A stretch of DNA of 64,000 nucleotides. It comes from Candidula unifasciata. Taxonomy: Eukaryota > Mollusca > Gastropoda > Stylommatophora > Geomitridae. The position numbers and the translations under genes are program-made. The notes beneath the pieces were generated by a model that was not told the DNA's origin, ran no database searches, and saw nothing but the letters and a program-made list of their open reading frames with translations. Positions 23,903 through 35,739 of this stretch are shown piece after piece (position 1 is the stretch's first letter; every line of letters begins with the position of its first letter). The DNA lies in assembly GCA_905116865.2 (NCBI GenBank), contig CAJHNH020008531.1, positions 227,001 to 291,000 on the forward strand, given 5' to 3'.

Positions 23903-24332
23903 TCTATTCATTTGTATAAATAATTGTTTGGGACTCAACCTGAAGTGGTAGGACAATAAAAAAAAGTTTTTGGGTAAATTTCAGAGTAAAATATGTTTTT
24001 CCTCATTTTTCTTTCTCTTTTTCTGCCAACAATTTGCTCCAAAATTCTCAACTACTCATCTAGAGTATCTGTTCAAGTGTGAAATGATAGTCTGAGATAA
24101 AAATCTTTACCTTTGGAAAATGTCAGTTTTTGGCTGGGAAAACCCGACAGACGCGGTCATGTGGAAAAATCTCAATTTTGGGCATTTTAAGTCTATCTTT
24201 TTTGTGTGCCTTCAGGTAGCTCCAAAATGTCAGATTACACAACTAGTTTACCTATTCTACTTCTACAGTCTCTATTCGTGTGTAAAAAAAATTGTTTGGG
24301 ACTCAACGTTAAGTGGTAGGGCACTAACAGTT
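23903..24332. repeat. Direct repeat, ~60 bp, 350 bp apart
   Basis: The segment ttgtttgggactcaac..aagtggtaggacaataa near 23926 recurs near 24290. Flanking 'ctgagataaaaatcttt' also matches 23459. It looks like two copies of an undefined repeat. Confidence 0.6.
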
Positions 24333-24486
24333 GATTGTTAGCATACATATTTAAAAATACTGAAGTGTTTGATTTGTATAGGCTAAGCAAACTGAAAAAA
24401 AAAAACATACGAGAAGGATACTCTAGAAATTAATACTGTAGCAAGCATAATATGTTGAAACTTTTCTTTTGAATTGTTGAATTTTG

Positions 24487-24540
24487 AATTAAGAATCGAT
24501 ATCACAGCACTCGGGACACCCCCACTCTCCACGAGTGATC
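24487..24540 (-). mobile_element. LINE family A, 3'-end fragment
   Basis: The segment gaattaagaatcgatatcac followed by agcactcgggaca resembles the reverse complement of the family A 3' terminus seen at 33.4 and 58.9 kb. Confidence 0.4.
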
Positions 24541-24869
24541 CTTATCCGAATAGTGGCACTTTGTGTCAACGGTGTTTATCGATCAGTATGATGTCCTGGT
24601 GGGGTAAAAAGTCAGTCAGAAAAGAGTTTAGTGTATTTTGAACTTTAGAAGAAGAATTAGATAACTTTTATTTTCTCTTAAACTATGGTCCTAGTTTAGC
24701 GATTAGGCTATTATAGATCATTATTTTTTGTGATAATAATTGTAAGCAGTAATTAAATCAAATATGTTCAACTGCAACGATGTTATTCCTTCTTTAAACG
24801 GGCGTAGCTTTAGAAACACATATTTGCAAATCCTAAAAAATTGTCCAGGTACTGAATATGTGTACTCAC

Positions 24870-25041
24870 AATATTTTGTGGAAAAATCCAAATTCAATAA
24901 GAAAAACGACGAGACATCCAGCAAGACCTTGAATGAACATAAATATTAAATTGAAGCCAATTCCATCATAAATGTCCATATTGATGTATATTTCATGCCA
25001 GTGTATGCATTCGGAATGAGCGAGAGTTGATCTGCACAAAT
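24870..25041 (-). CDS. ABCA3-like transporter, exon 7 (loop and TM12)
   Basis: In the frame set by exon 6 it reads LCRSTLAHSECIHWHEIYIN, then YDGIGFNLIFMFIQG and the helix LAGCLVVFLIEFGFF. This matches '[26 protein letters not shown]', the last helix of ABCA TMD2. The acceptor is gatttctcag before 25041 and the donor is TT|gtgagt after 24870. The longer open frame on this strand at 24721-24924 is in a different frame and is not coding. Confidence 0.87.
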
Positions 25042-25320
25042 CTGAGAAATCGAAATAAATAGTTGTGTTATGATAACAATACTTGTAAAACTTAACTAAG
25101 TACTATTGGTAAATAACCACCCTCCCATTCCCAAATATAAAGTAGAATAATAAATGGTAGAGTTGTATGTGCCCTGTCTGGCAGGTTTTCCTACTGGCTC
25201 ATTTGTCGAATATTTGAATCGCCATTGAGGTGATTGATACTGACCTGAATCTGGTCGATTGTTCACCCCTAGACTTGTCTTGTTCCCTAACCTAATGGTT
25301 GCGTTCACATCCGTTTTAAC

Positions 25321-26239
25321 TAGGGCTGTACCAAATATTCGCTTCGGGGCCGAATAGTGGACCCAATAACTATTCGGTATTCGGCCGAATTGTTGCGGTC
25401 GGGCCGAATACGAATAGTGGTTACCTCACAACCGTTTCTGGACTGGTGGAAAAAAAAACATCAAGACTTCCCACCTTGGTTTATACTGTGAAGAGTTATC
25501 TTTGTGCACCACCTACGAGCGTACCAAGTGTCCCTTTATTTCCATCTTGCATGTGTTGCGAGTATAGTGTTTTTAGGTGTGTTGCTGTAGAAACAAAATG
25601 CAACACTTAAAAATATAAGAGGGGCAGAAAAGCAAGTGTTCTAGTGTTGTCGGCTTGATTTCTTTGAGTGGAGTGTCCTCTTCGTTGATTCTTTGAAGTA
25701 ACGGGAGTTCGTCATCATTTATAGGTGTCGTATCTGTTCTTTCGTCGTCTCGTGGAAACGGCAGCGGCTGAATGTTTTGATCGACGTTCGGTTTCTTGAT
25801 TGTCTTTGTTGTTTGATCTTCTGGCGTTGGCCGCCCGGCGTCTGGTTTCGTGAGCTCGCGGGGGGCTGGGCGACTTGTAAGGAGGGCATTGTTTTCTTCG
25901 TCGGCGTTATTTTTGTTTTTGATGTTTTGCCTTGCGGGTTTTCATTTTGACTCTCTGTATTAGTCGTATTTTCCTGTTTAGTACAGCTGGAAATACCTTC
26001 AGTGAAACAAAAAGCTGGCCTAATGCTGACAACATGGAACGAAGGTTTTTCATGGAGGTGTGTCAGCACACGAACTAATACGTGCTGCAGGAGATCACAG
26101 ATTGTGGCGAGGCATAATCGACCATGCCAGCCGGCAAAGCACATGATGATGATGATTCACTATTCGTATTCGGCCGAATAGTTGGTCCAGCTATTCGTAT
26201 TCGGCCGAATAGTGAAAATCACTATTCGGTACAGCCCTA
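25321..26239. mobile_element. Non-autonomous hAT-like DNA transposon (919 bp, 8-bp TSD)
   Basis: Termini are tagggctgtacc and ggtacagcccta, continuing as imperfect inverted repeats rich in attcggccgaatac. The flanks are gttttaac at 25313-25320 and 26240-26247. An 8-bp duplication with these ends fits the hAT superfamily. The interior has no transposase. A 141-codon minus-strand frame (25719-26144) resembles nothing I can name and may be captured sequence. Confidence 0.88.
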
Positions 26240-26249
26240 GTTTTAACAA

Positions 26250-27780
26250 TCCGATTTTTTTTGGTATGCAGACTGTTAGTTCCGTTCCTTTTAGGCTGAC
26301 GCACTCTGACTTCGAAGGAAGATCTTAACTGTTACGACATGCTTGTTGGGGAAGCAGAGGATCTGTTCTTGTTTTTCCCACAATGAGATGGGAACCCACA
26401 CGGGGAGACAAGCTGAATTTCATATCAATATTCAGTTCATTGTAACAGAATCATATGGCTGTTTCATCTGCTTGAGGATTTCATACCCAAAATGTGAAAG
26501 CGCAATTATCGCTTCTGTTTGACAAGATTAACTGAAGCGATAACAGTGCCATTAATTAGCGGTTTAGCATGGTATCTTATAGCCATATGATTTACTTTAT
26601 TAATAATTAATATTACTGAAAATTGTTAAAATAAAATAGTGGACTATTATAAAACTTAGCATTTAAAACTTTATTTCATTATAAACTAGAGTATATTTTA
26701 GATCCTTTGGAACAGTTTTCACTAATTTGAAATTATAAATGTGTTCTTAAATATAAAAATTGCTACCCAAATAAGCAAATGCGTCTGTTACTTTAATTAT
26801 TGTTGTCTCTGGTGTTATACATTTTGTTGATGTGTTTGCTGTTCGTGTCTTTACTATACTTTTTTTTTTAAAAATTACTTATTTGTAGTCCAAATCGTGA
26901 TGCTATAATTGTGAAACATCTGTTTTTCTTTGCATGGTATTGTTGTGTTTGTATAGTAGAACAGTATCATCAGTGAAATCGAGATTCTAACTTTGTGTTT
27001 TCCATCCAGTCAATGCGGGTGCTCTCATAACATTTTTTTTCATCACAAAGTCAAAAGTTATGTTAAATTAAAGAAAAGATAAAATGCATATGTCTTTCAT
27101 TTCAGTTTCAACTTCGAACCAATCAATCAAAACATCGTCTGTTAGTAGTGCACACGCTGAATCTTCATATACTGCTTTTATACTATTTATTATTTTTACT
27201 GATACACTATTTCATTCCAAAATGTTGGCAAACATAAAGAGACAGAACTTTCAACCATGAGTTAAAAATTGTACTTTGTGACACACACGAAACATATTTG
27301 TTTTCTAGCATGAGAGACGTGTATTAGATGTTTCACATTCTATAAAATTTTTTTTTTTTTAAATCACTGCACACACTCATCTTATCTTGAAATTGCATGC
27401 ACTGAAGAAAAAACAAACATCTTTCTGATGTCTCCATTCGAAAAAAAGAACCTGGCTGCCTCGAAATATGAAGATAGGTGAAATTGTGAATTTTTGTAGT
27501 ATTGTTTAAATTATGTATGTGCCGAAGAAGGCTCTATAGCCGCAACGTTCACGTTTTGTTCGTATTTATTATATATTGAAGCTAGCTGGCATACTATTCG
27601 CTCAGATTTATATATTTCGAAAAACAAAGGAACGTATTTTGGATTTAGACGGAAAGATTAGCTTACTATATTTAAAAGGCATCTGTGTTTATTCCAGTTG
27701 GTAATAATGACATAATAATAATTATTAGTTCAACAGGAATTATAAATGATATCAAAACTATAAATTACAAGAAATCTTTA
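26250..27780. other. AT-rich intron with a possible Penelope-like 3' remnant
   Basis: No gene. At about 27515-27560 the plus strand reads gtgccgaagaaggctctata followed by 'gccgcaacgttcacg'. This resembles the 'GAAGAAGGC..GCCGAAACGT' phrase common near termini of Penelope-like elements. That is recall-based and unproven. Confidence 0.35.
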
Positions 27781-27783
27781 TAC

Positions 27784-28008
27784 CTGGTTGGTTAGCACAA
27801 CAAATATTTGAAATGCCAGATCTACAGTCCCTCTGTAGCGGCTGACACATATGCCACGCCTCGTAATTTTTTAGAATAAAATTGAAGCAGTGTGACAAAT
27901 TAAATACTGGAAAGAATGCTGCAAAAATCCACGCAAACACGCGACCAAGATGTTTATTCTGTGAGGTTGGTTTTGTAAACTCGAAGACTATGATATCAGT
28001 AAGCAGCA
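27784..28008 (-). CDS. ABCA3-like transporter, exon 6 (TM11 region)
   Basis: The exon encodes VLLTDIIVFEFTKPTSQNKH (Val is split with the previous exon), then LGRVFAWIFAAFFPVFNLSH and a cysteine-containing loop ending ICCANQP. This aligns without gaps to the ABCA3 segment from 'GIATFLMVTI' through 'HVFLVLPNHCL' and 'FYENYE'. The acceptor is tttccctcag before 28008 and the donor is G|gtataa after 27784. Confidence 0.9.
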
Positions 28009-28169
28009 CTGAGGGAAAAAAAGAGACATTGCATAATATACTTTATTTCACATAACTCTGCACATAACTTAACTAAAAATACTCATCATAATAAGGTTAC
28101 TCCAGAGAACATCTTTAGAATTAAAAAAAAAAAATCTATATCAGCAACAAAGTTCCTCTATAGTCTTCG

Positions 28170-28482
28170 CACTCCTTTTTGTGCGCAGTTTTAAAAGATA
28201 TCCTTCTCTCCAGTCTGCTGGTAATTCTTCGGTCTCCCAGATTGTACCAAATAATCTATGTAGCAATTCCGTTGATGTGTTTATGTTGGCCCTAATGGCT
28301 TCTGCTGGGATACCATCTGGATCTGCCGCTTTTCCTTTCTTAAGGAGAATGAAAGCTTTTCTAATTTACTCTTTAGATGGCATGTCACAGTTGACATCAG
28401 ATTCCATTTGTAAAGGCTGGGTATCTGGAGGAACCTCTGGACCTGGTCTGTTTAGAAGTATTTCAAAATATTCAGCCCATCT

Positions 28483-28525
<43 letters not shown>

Positions 28526-28645
28526 TATCTTTAGTGTTAGTAAGTAAATTTACTTGAATAGCTTTGATTTATTCAGCTGGCTGACAATATTTACCTACTA
28601 ATTTTCTTGTGTTACTGTACAGTTTTTTTCTGAGGGTTCTAAAGG
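28170..28645 (-). mobile_element. RTE-like LINE family C, pre-RT fragment
   Basis: It is nearly the same sequence as 44450-44870. The minus strand encodes RPGPEVPPDTQPLQMESD and GIPAEAIRANINTSTELLHR. A T-run of about 43 (28482-28524) sits inside it. Confidence 0.82.
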
Positions 28646-28734
28646 ATACAATCTGGCAATTTTAAATGCTGATGGAAAGTAGTTTTTGGTAAGACATTGG
28701 TTGTATATAAACGTTAAAAAATAGCTAATAACTG

Positions 28735-28870
28735 TGGATTGGCAGCTGAGACAACAAATTATGTCCTCCAAGACTGTCCTAAATACAACATATCAAGGCA
28801 AAACTTTTGGCCAAGAGAAACATCGGTGAAAGTCAAACTTTAGAGGTCGCTGAGAAGAAGAAGAAGAAGC
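28735..28870 (+). mobile_element. LINE 3'-end fragment with GAA-repeat tail
   Basis: The plus strand reads CGLAAETTNYVLQDCPKYNI then QNFWPRETSVKVKL. This Cys-x-x-His-like ending is typical of some LINE ORF2 C-termini. It is followed by (GAA)n at 28852-28868. Confidence 0.55.
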
Positions 28871-28904
28871 CTAAAATATTCAGCCCATCTGTTTTTTTTT
28901 TTTA

Positions 28905-29310
28905 CCGATTGTCCAGGATTCACAGCCATATGTTAAAACTTGATGTATGTAGCAAGCAAGAATTCTTTTTCTTACTCTCAATGACAAGGATATATTGCAC
29001 AAGATGTTCTTCATTTTATAAAAAGCAGTTTTTGCCTGTCCTATTCTGTTTCTTATCTCAGTTATGCATCTTCGATCTGATGTTATCCATGTGCCCAGAT
29101 ACTTTAATTTCTGAAACTGTCCCAAAATAACACCATCGAATTTTACTACACATTTAGGAATAATTCGTTTCTTTGATACCACCATTACTTCTGTCTTTCC
29201 ATTATTCAAACTAAGGCCCATTCTTCCACTTTCTAACACCACCATGTCTATCATTTCCTGTAGTTCTTTCCGACGTGTTGCTATCAAGACTGTGTTATCG
29301 GCCTAACTAA
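28905..29310 (-). mobile_element. RTE-like LINE family D, post-catalytic RT segment
   Basis: An open frame of about 130 codons includes LSLNNGKTEVMVVSKKRIIP, FQKLKYLGTWITSDRRC and IGQAKTAFYKMKNILC, ending LTYGCESWTIGK. This is the RTE-type region between the catalytic box and the C-terminus. It is truncated at both ends. Confidence 0.82.
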
Positions 29311-29764
29311 AATTGTTTATATTGTGCCCACCAACCATAATTCCAAATTTGCTATACACATGTAAATGACAACATAAGGTATTTCGTCCACCCGACGTAA
29401 AAATGCTACCGCCCGTACTGAATACCACGACAAAACGGCTGTACAAATGAAGGGCACCTCGCATAAAAAACATAACTCACAGTGCTGCACCCATGAGTCA
29501 ACTCTGTAGTTTTGGCAGCTAAACAATGGACTTTTATTCATGTGTGAAAAATGCATCAACAAAGCGTTGTCAGAAGCAAAGAATAATTTTGAAGCTTAAC
29601 ATTCTTTCATGTCTGTTCCTCCAAGCTGGGCTGGAAGCCATTGATATATGTGTGCTCATAAAGAAAGGAGTTTGTTCTTTGCTGGTGAACATGGTATCAA
29701 CTGTCCTATATTCAAGCGTGGCTGACTTCTGCCGATAGGACTAGAAATGCTAACCGTGTCTTAG

Positions 29765-29850
29765 AGTCAGCTGATGAAACTTGAAAGCTTGCAGAATAAA
29801 ACTATGAGGGTAAATATAGGATGTACAAGAGATACTACAATAGTATGTAT
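29765..29850 (+). mobile_element. LINE family A, thumb fragment
   Basis: The plus strand reads LMKLESLQNKTMRVNIGCTR, corresponding to 'LEKLERIQNEAMRVILGCTR' of family A. Confidence 0.6.
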
Positions 29851-29977
29851 GTGATATGTACTCTCTTGGAAACAAATTTACACTTTTCAAAAGTGTGTAT
29901 TTTGAAAACTACTCATCAACTTCGACTGACTTTTCACACGTTACTTAACGTTTGCACTGCTGTAGACAGTACTCACT

Positions 29978-29979
<2 letters not shown>

Positions 29980-30008
<29 letters not shown>
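29980..30008. repeat. Poly(G) run
   Basis: Twenty-nine consecutive G. A second G-rich run lies near 30331-30358. Confidence 0.95.
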
Positions 30009-30009
<1 letters not shown>

Positions 30010-30580
30010 GGGTTCATAGCATATCTTTATACTGTTAGATATCATGAAGTAAGTTGCTGTTGTTTTGTTTAAATTATGATCTATAAACAGGCTTGGAATG
30101 GGTTTGTGTTCCCATTTTGCGGATATTGAATCGTATCGACAAGTCTTTATATCTGAATTAGCCGCCGTGTTACCATAACGTCGCAAATCAACAAATCAGG
30201 GGAAAAAATCATCACCGGCTACCTTCCATTGGTACAGAAATTGGTTTTTGTATGGACATTTTATATCTCCCAATTTCCAGTCTTTGGTTGGCCCCGACAT
30301 TGTTAATGCCGTTAGAGAGATAGGCCACTGGGGGGGGGGGGGGAAGGGGGGGTATCTGGGGGCAGTGTGTTCCTATTACTGCTAAGAATATGAGAATTTT
30401 AGAAGTAAAAATTGGGACAGTCAGGCATAAAAGGCACAATGGACATTCACGAAGTCTTGTTAACCAGCACATAGATTGCAGTGTTACCCGAAGGACGCTA
30501 ATGTATATATTAAAGGGGAATGTGAGCACCTATGGAAGTGCAGATAATTCAACTCATAACTGAATCTTCCACAGGCTGCA

Positions 30581-30862
30581 GTTAAAGTAAAGTAAAGATC
30601 CCTTATCACTCCTTTAGGCGTATCGGGCACATGGAAAGAGCACCAATTTTTTTCATAAACCAATCAGCACTAGGTGGGTAATGTGGTCAGTATTACGCCG
30701 GCCGTCTTTACTTTCCCAGGACATACATCCTGGCACCCATTTTAGGCTAGGTCGATTGCGACGCCCCATACCATGTTGAAAATCCACGCAGCCACGTGGG
30801 TTTCGATCGCGGTACGTTGAAGCTACGAGTCAGAATGGTAACGCCTAAGCCACGGACAAAGC
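30581..30862 (-). mobile_element. tRNA-derived SINE, copy 2
   Basis: It is the reverse complement of copy 1 throughout: A-box region (ccgtggcttaggcg), B-box-like gatcgaaaccc, and the shared body (gggtgccaggatgtatgtcc; ttacccacctagtgctgatt). The tail is (aaagt)n near 30585. Confidence 0.85.
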
Positions 30863-31189
30863 ACACAATCTGCAATTCAAAACCTAATCCACTCAGGCAT
30901 GGCTGTGGAGCTATCATTATTGCTAACAAAAAAAAAAAAAAACAACATTCAGTGAAACAATTTTATTTCGATCACCCCTCCCCTCCTCCCCCCCCCCGTA
31001 TTCCCCACCTCCCAACCCTCCTCAATACACATGCCACACCATTGTATCAGTTTATGTTTACAAAGCTAGTTTCTTCAGTGCACAGACTGCATTAAAAAAC
31101 TAATTAAGGCAAACTGCCAGAAATTGTGCTGCAATCTAACTACGCGAGGTATTGAAGAAAATACATAGTGTTAAATTTCTCTTGCAAGA

Positions 31190-32360
31190 GGGTTGAGTTG
31201 ATTTGAGAACCAACATCACATCACTCAGGGCATTCCCATAAGCACTCCGTCCCCATCGTCAGGAGCCAGCGAAGAGTTACGATACTAATCATGCCAGTAG
31301 CATTCTGATTAAACGTCCATCTTGCCTTTCCTCTAGGCCTCGAGCATCTGCCAGAACCCCTCATCGCTCCCCCTGAATCAATATTACCAGACTATGGTCA
31401 TCTGCTCCTTCGAACTAGACACGCTCTCCCACAAGGCACTAACCACGTCTGCCTTATCATGCATCAATATTCCACCAAGCTGTGCAGAGCCAGTCTGTCT
31501 GTCCGCCTGTTCCTTTCCCAACACACGTATGCCGGTGAAAAAATCCAGTCAATACTAATCACCCGTGGCCTCCGCAGTGAAGCACGCCACTCTGCACAAA
31601 CCATACCTGCCCAGATCTTCCTCAGCATGCTTTCTGGGTCAGTTATAATCACGACGTGTGTGTGTGTGTGTATGTGTGTGTGTGTATGTGTAGTGTTCTC
31701 TAAGCAGCGGAAAGCTGCAGTGACCGCTCCACCTCCATTCTTAAGCTGGATGTTGTGGTATTGTATGCTAGGCTCTCCTGTACCAAACGTCGACCATTAA
31801 CTTTTGCTAAGAAACCTAAAGCACTTCTTTAGCCTCTTGACACTGAACCGTCTGTGTAAATAATCAAATCCTCTGAGCGATCATTATCTTAAATTAACTG
31901 CTAAATTTCCACCTCCGTGGCAACTGCTGGCCAGTCTCTGCATTTCCGGCTCAGTGTGATTATGACCCTTCACAAGTCTGACTGTTCAGGTGGCACTTTG
32001 ACCCACTCCTCTCCTCCCCTAACGTTTACAAGGATGCAAACCTATTTGATTGTGTCTTTTGCCTGAGCCATCCGCGACTTCTCTCTTATCAGCCTCTCAC
32101 CCTTAACTGCGCCAAGTGCTTCGTGCAAAAGGTGGTCTGTGTCTGCAGCTATCTTGAGATATAAATTCGCCTGCAGCACCTTGTGCCTACTTGCAACAGT
32201 CGGCAAACCAAGGATGTATCGCATACACGCCACTGGGGTGTCTCTGGTGCAATCTAGAATGACTCGCATAGCCACGTTCTGTATGCGCTCTAGTTTTTCC
32301 ATCTGACTCTTTGAGACGGTAAGCAGTCAAAGGCCACAATCAAACTCTGACAGGATCTGG
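31190..32360 (-). mobile_element. LINE family A, 3' third
   Basis: The minus strand encodes EKLERIQNVAMRVILDCTRD through HKVLQANLYLKIAADTDHLL and then RNase H pieces. It ends at the conserved family 3' terminus (tgatttgagaaccaacatca). A (GT)n run at 31653-31690 lies within. Confidence 0.8.
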
Positions 32361-32389
32361 TGAAAGAGAGTATACACTTGCACTTTAGA

Positions 32390-32530
32390 CTACTACAAAT
32401 AGACTCAAGTGCTGCAACAAAGTCATATATCAGAGTAGCCGCAGACAAAAAGTGTCTCCTCTCTGAAGCTTTAGATAGATATAAGGGTCACAGACTGAAA
32501 AGAGGAAGGTAAAGGATGATGTGAGCTGAA
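32390..32530 (+). mobile_element. LINE family A, short sense fragment
   Basis: The sequence gtgctgcaacaaagtcatat and following encodes a broken 'KVLQ..S..RVAADK' tract, head-to-head with the minus copy beside it. Confidence 0.55.
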
Positions 32531-32937
32531 GACAAAATTAGACATGTGTGCAAGCTTCATAATATTTTTTTTTCTTTGTATCAAGGAATGCTTATTTGAT
32601 TGTTTCCTGTTTTGTATTGCTTTCTGAACCTTTTTCTCCCACTATGCATATCGTAATACAGTATCGTTTTACAGGTCGTCACTGGTACTTCGCAAATGGG
32701 ATAGGGTGATTTCTCATAAAATCGATCTGTGAAATGAAACTGAGGTACTGATAGATAAATGTGTGTGTGTGGGAAGGGTTATGTGACAACAGATTTTCAA
32801 ATTGTTACGACACATCACAATGGTAGTGTGAATGTTAAAGTATATGGAAGAAAGAAGGAATGGATAGTGAAAAATACTGAAGTATAATCAAAAATACAGT
32901 AACAATGTATAAACTATAAGCAACAGAACATACTTAC

Positions 32938-33226
32938 CTGAGAAAAGATTGAAAATCATCATTCCAGCCAATCCCGAAGAAGGCGTTGTAAATAGGAAGT
33001 GGCAAGCATAAGTGCAAGGAAGAATTGCCCAAACAAAAAAGAATATCACAAAAATAACAAGAATCCAATTGGTTCCGTGTAAAAATGCCCATTTCTCAAA
33101 TATAAAAAATATCACAAACAAAATTATTGTTGGAATAATAAAACTTAATGCATCCCATAGCAGAGTTGGTAGCCAATAGGTAGTCATGCTAACACCAAAT
33201 ATTGCATGCATGTGCTTCACTCCAGA
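32938..33226 (-). CDS. ABCA3-like transporter, exon 5 (TM9-TM10, start of TM11)
   Basis: The exon begins SGVKHMHAIFGVS, the conserved 'VQAKHVQFVSGV' motif of ABCA cytoplasmic loop 2. It then encodes WLPTLLWDALSFIIPTII plus the hydrophobic stretches FVIFFIF and WILVIFVIFFFVWAILP. It ends MMIFNLFS, matching 'LTIFNILSG'. The acceptor is tatttttcag before 33226 and the donor is G|gtaagt after 32938. The start is phase 0 and one base (G) carries into the next exon. Confidence 0.92.
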
Positions 33227-33419
33227 CTGAAAAATATGAAAATTTTGAAAATGGTTAATTTCAGTTCATCTACACACAAAAAATATAACCAGTCTTGCGG
33301 GCAAAACATTCTTTCCTGGGTATTTCTATTTAAATAATGTTATCAAGCTAAGATACGTTTTTTTAATTCAAAGCATCTGTTTAAATATTAAAACTTTTAC
33401 AAAAATAATAATGAATGAA

Positions 33420-35330
33420 TGAGTTGAGCTGATTCTAGAACAGACATCACAGCACTCAGGGCATTCCCATAAGCGCTCCTTTCCCATCCTCAGCAGCCAG
33501 TCAAGTTCCAATACTAATGGGGCCAGCAGCATTCTGATTAAACGTTTGTCTTGCCTTTCCTCTGGGCCTCGCGCATCCGCCAGAACCTCTCGTGACTCCC
33601 CGCCGCATCAGTTTTACCAGACTGTGGTGATCCATCTGCTCCTCCGAACTGTACGCGCTCTCCCACAATGCACTAACCACGCCAGCCTTATTATTCATCA
33701 GTATTTCATCAAGTTGTGCAGAGCCCGCCAGTCTGTCCGCCAGTTCATTTCCTAACACACCGGCAGACAAATTCAGACAATACTATTCGTGTTCTCCGCA
33801 GTAAAGCACGCCACTCTGCACGAAGCATGCATGTCCTGACCTATCTTAGCATGCTTTCTTAGGCAGTTACAAGCACGATTTGTGTGTGTGTCGTGTTCTC
33901 TAGCCAGCGGAAAGCTGCAGTGACCGCCTCCACCTCGATTCTTTAGCTGGATGGTGTGGTATCATATGCTAGGCTTTCCAGTACCAAACGTCGACCGTTA
34001 ACATTTGCTTAAAAAACCAAGCACTTCTTTTGCCTCTTGACACTGAACAGTCTATGTAAATAATCAAATCTTCTGAGCGAGCTTTATCTTGAATTAATTG
34101 CTGAATTTCCACCTCGATGGCACCTGCTGACCAGTCTCTGTATTCCGGGCTCAGTGTGATTATGACCCTACACAAGTCCGACTGCTCGGGTGGCACTTTG
34201 ACCAAATCCTCTCCTCGCCTAATGTTCTCAAGGATGCAAATCTGTCTGATTGTGTCTTCTGCCTTAGCCATCCACGACTTCCCTTGTATCATCCGCTGAC
34301 CCTTAACTGCGCCCAGAGCGTCTGCAGCTACCTTGAGATATGGCTTTGCCTGCAGCACCTTGTGCCTATTTGCCACAGTCGGCAAACCAAGAATTTATCG
34401 CATACACACTACTTGGGTGTCTCTGGTACAACCTAGAATGACGCGCACAGCTGCTTTCTGTATGGATTTTAATTTGTCCCTTTGAATATTTGAGACGGTA
34501 AGCAGTCAAAGGCCATAATCAACCATTGACACAATTAGGTGCTGATATAGTGTGAAAAGCATTCTCTGCTCTATCTCAGTTGTGCTCTATCTCAATTGCT
34601 GCCATAGTCTGAAGTGCACTAAGTCCTTGCTGGCATCTTGTCACAACACTCTCCACATGGTCCTTAAAGGACAGGCTCATTTCAAATGTAATTCCAAAAT
34701 ACTCCATTTTGCTCTCTCTGTGGACGTTTTAACCATCTATTGTGAGACTTGGGACATTAGCTCTAACGATCCTATTGTCTTAAGAACACCACAAAACAGA
34801 CGCATTTTCCGGACTCTGTACACCACTAAGTCACTTTTTCTACTGTCGCTTATAGCTTCTGGGCTGTTTATTCCCTCTCTTCCCCCTGCCTATATGCAAG
34901 TATATCATCCACAAAAGTCATAAACCTTCTAACTCCTGGTGCTTCTAGGCTTGCAGTCTTGCTCGTAAGCACGATAAAGAGCACAGGCGAGATGACGAAT
35001 CCCTTCCCTTCGGCAGCCCTGGGGCCAAACTGCATTGTTCTGAGGTCAATGAGCCCAGTCGGAGAGCAACCCGACATGAATACAAGACAGCTGTAATCCA
35101 ATTCACCAGCATGGACTGACCTCCTTCTGCTTCAGTGAGTAATCAAGATGTCATATCCTACTCTGTTATAAGCATCCTCGAGATCCAGTGCTACCACCAA
35201 AGCTTCCTGTCTGTTCTAGAACCCTATTAAACGTCAAAAGCAAAAGTGGTCGCATTTTCCCAGGTGTTCTTTCCTGGCCTGTAGCTTACCAGACCTCTTG
35301 TGAGAAGCTTCTCCCTTTCCAAAAATTCTT
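33420..35330 (-). mobile_element. LINE family A, RT to 3' end
   Basis: From 35330 down: RT pieces with FMTFVDDILAYRQG (catalytic FVDD), 'MSGCSPTGLIDLRT', thumb (LPTVANRHKVLQAKPYLKVA), RNase H (IIYIDCSVSRGKRSAW; GVLGNELADRLAGS) and the 3' terminus near 33420. Frameshifts separate the parts. It lies in the intron between exons 4 and 5. Confidence 0.82.
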
Positions 35331-35739
35331 TTTGCAGCAACTATTAACTGTCTTCTTCTTCTTAGACTTCGTTTTGACATTTCATTTGTGTGGGTTGGAA
35401 TCTTCGTTTGTATTTTGTTGTTAATGTCAACGTCTAGTACTAGTTAAACAATAGTAGTAAAACGACTGTACTTAGCAGTGCTCTCTTGGTGTCAATTGTT
35501 ACATGCTTGTGCAGCAGTATTGTGACAGCTATATCATTATTTGAATTGTTTATTGATTTTGTTTAAAATTAAATTAAATTATGATCCATAGAAACCTGAA
35601 GTCTTCGGCTGCACTGAGTTGTTAGTTTTATATAAATATTTTGATTCTTTGTTCTGTTCTTGCAATTGTCTTAAAAAATTGTTAATTTTCATGTTTTTAA
35701 TTTTTTTTATTTATTAAGAATTGTCGCCCGAGCTACGGA

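Noticed and set aside
24721..24924. Minus-strand frame overlapping exon 7
   Set aside because: Wrong frame. The ABCA-consistent frame gives YDGIGFNLIFMFIQG and correct splice phases.
25719..26144. 141-codon frame as a host gene
   Set aside because: Lies inside the hAT-like element, low-complexity, no recognisable domain, no splice context.
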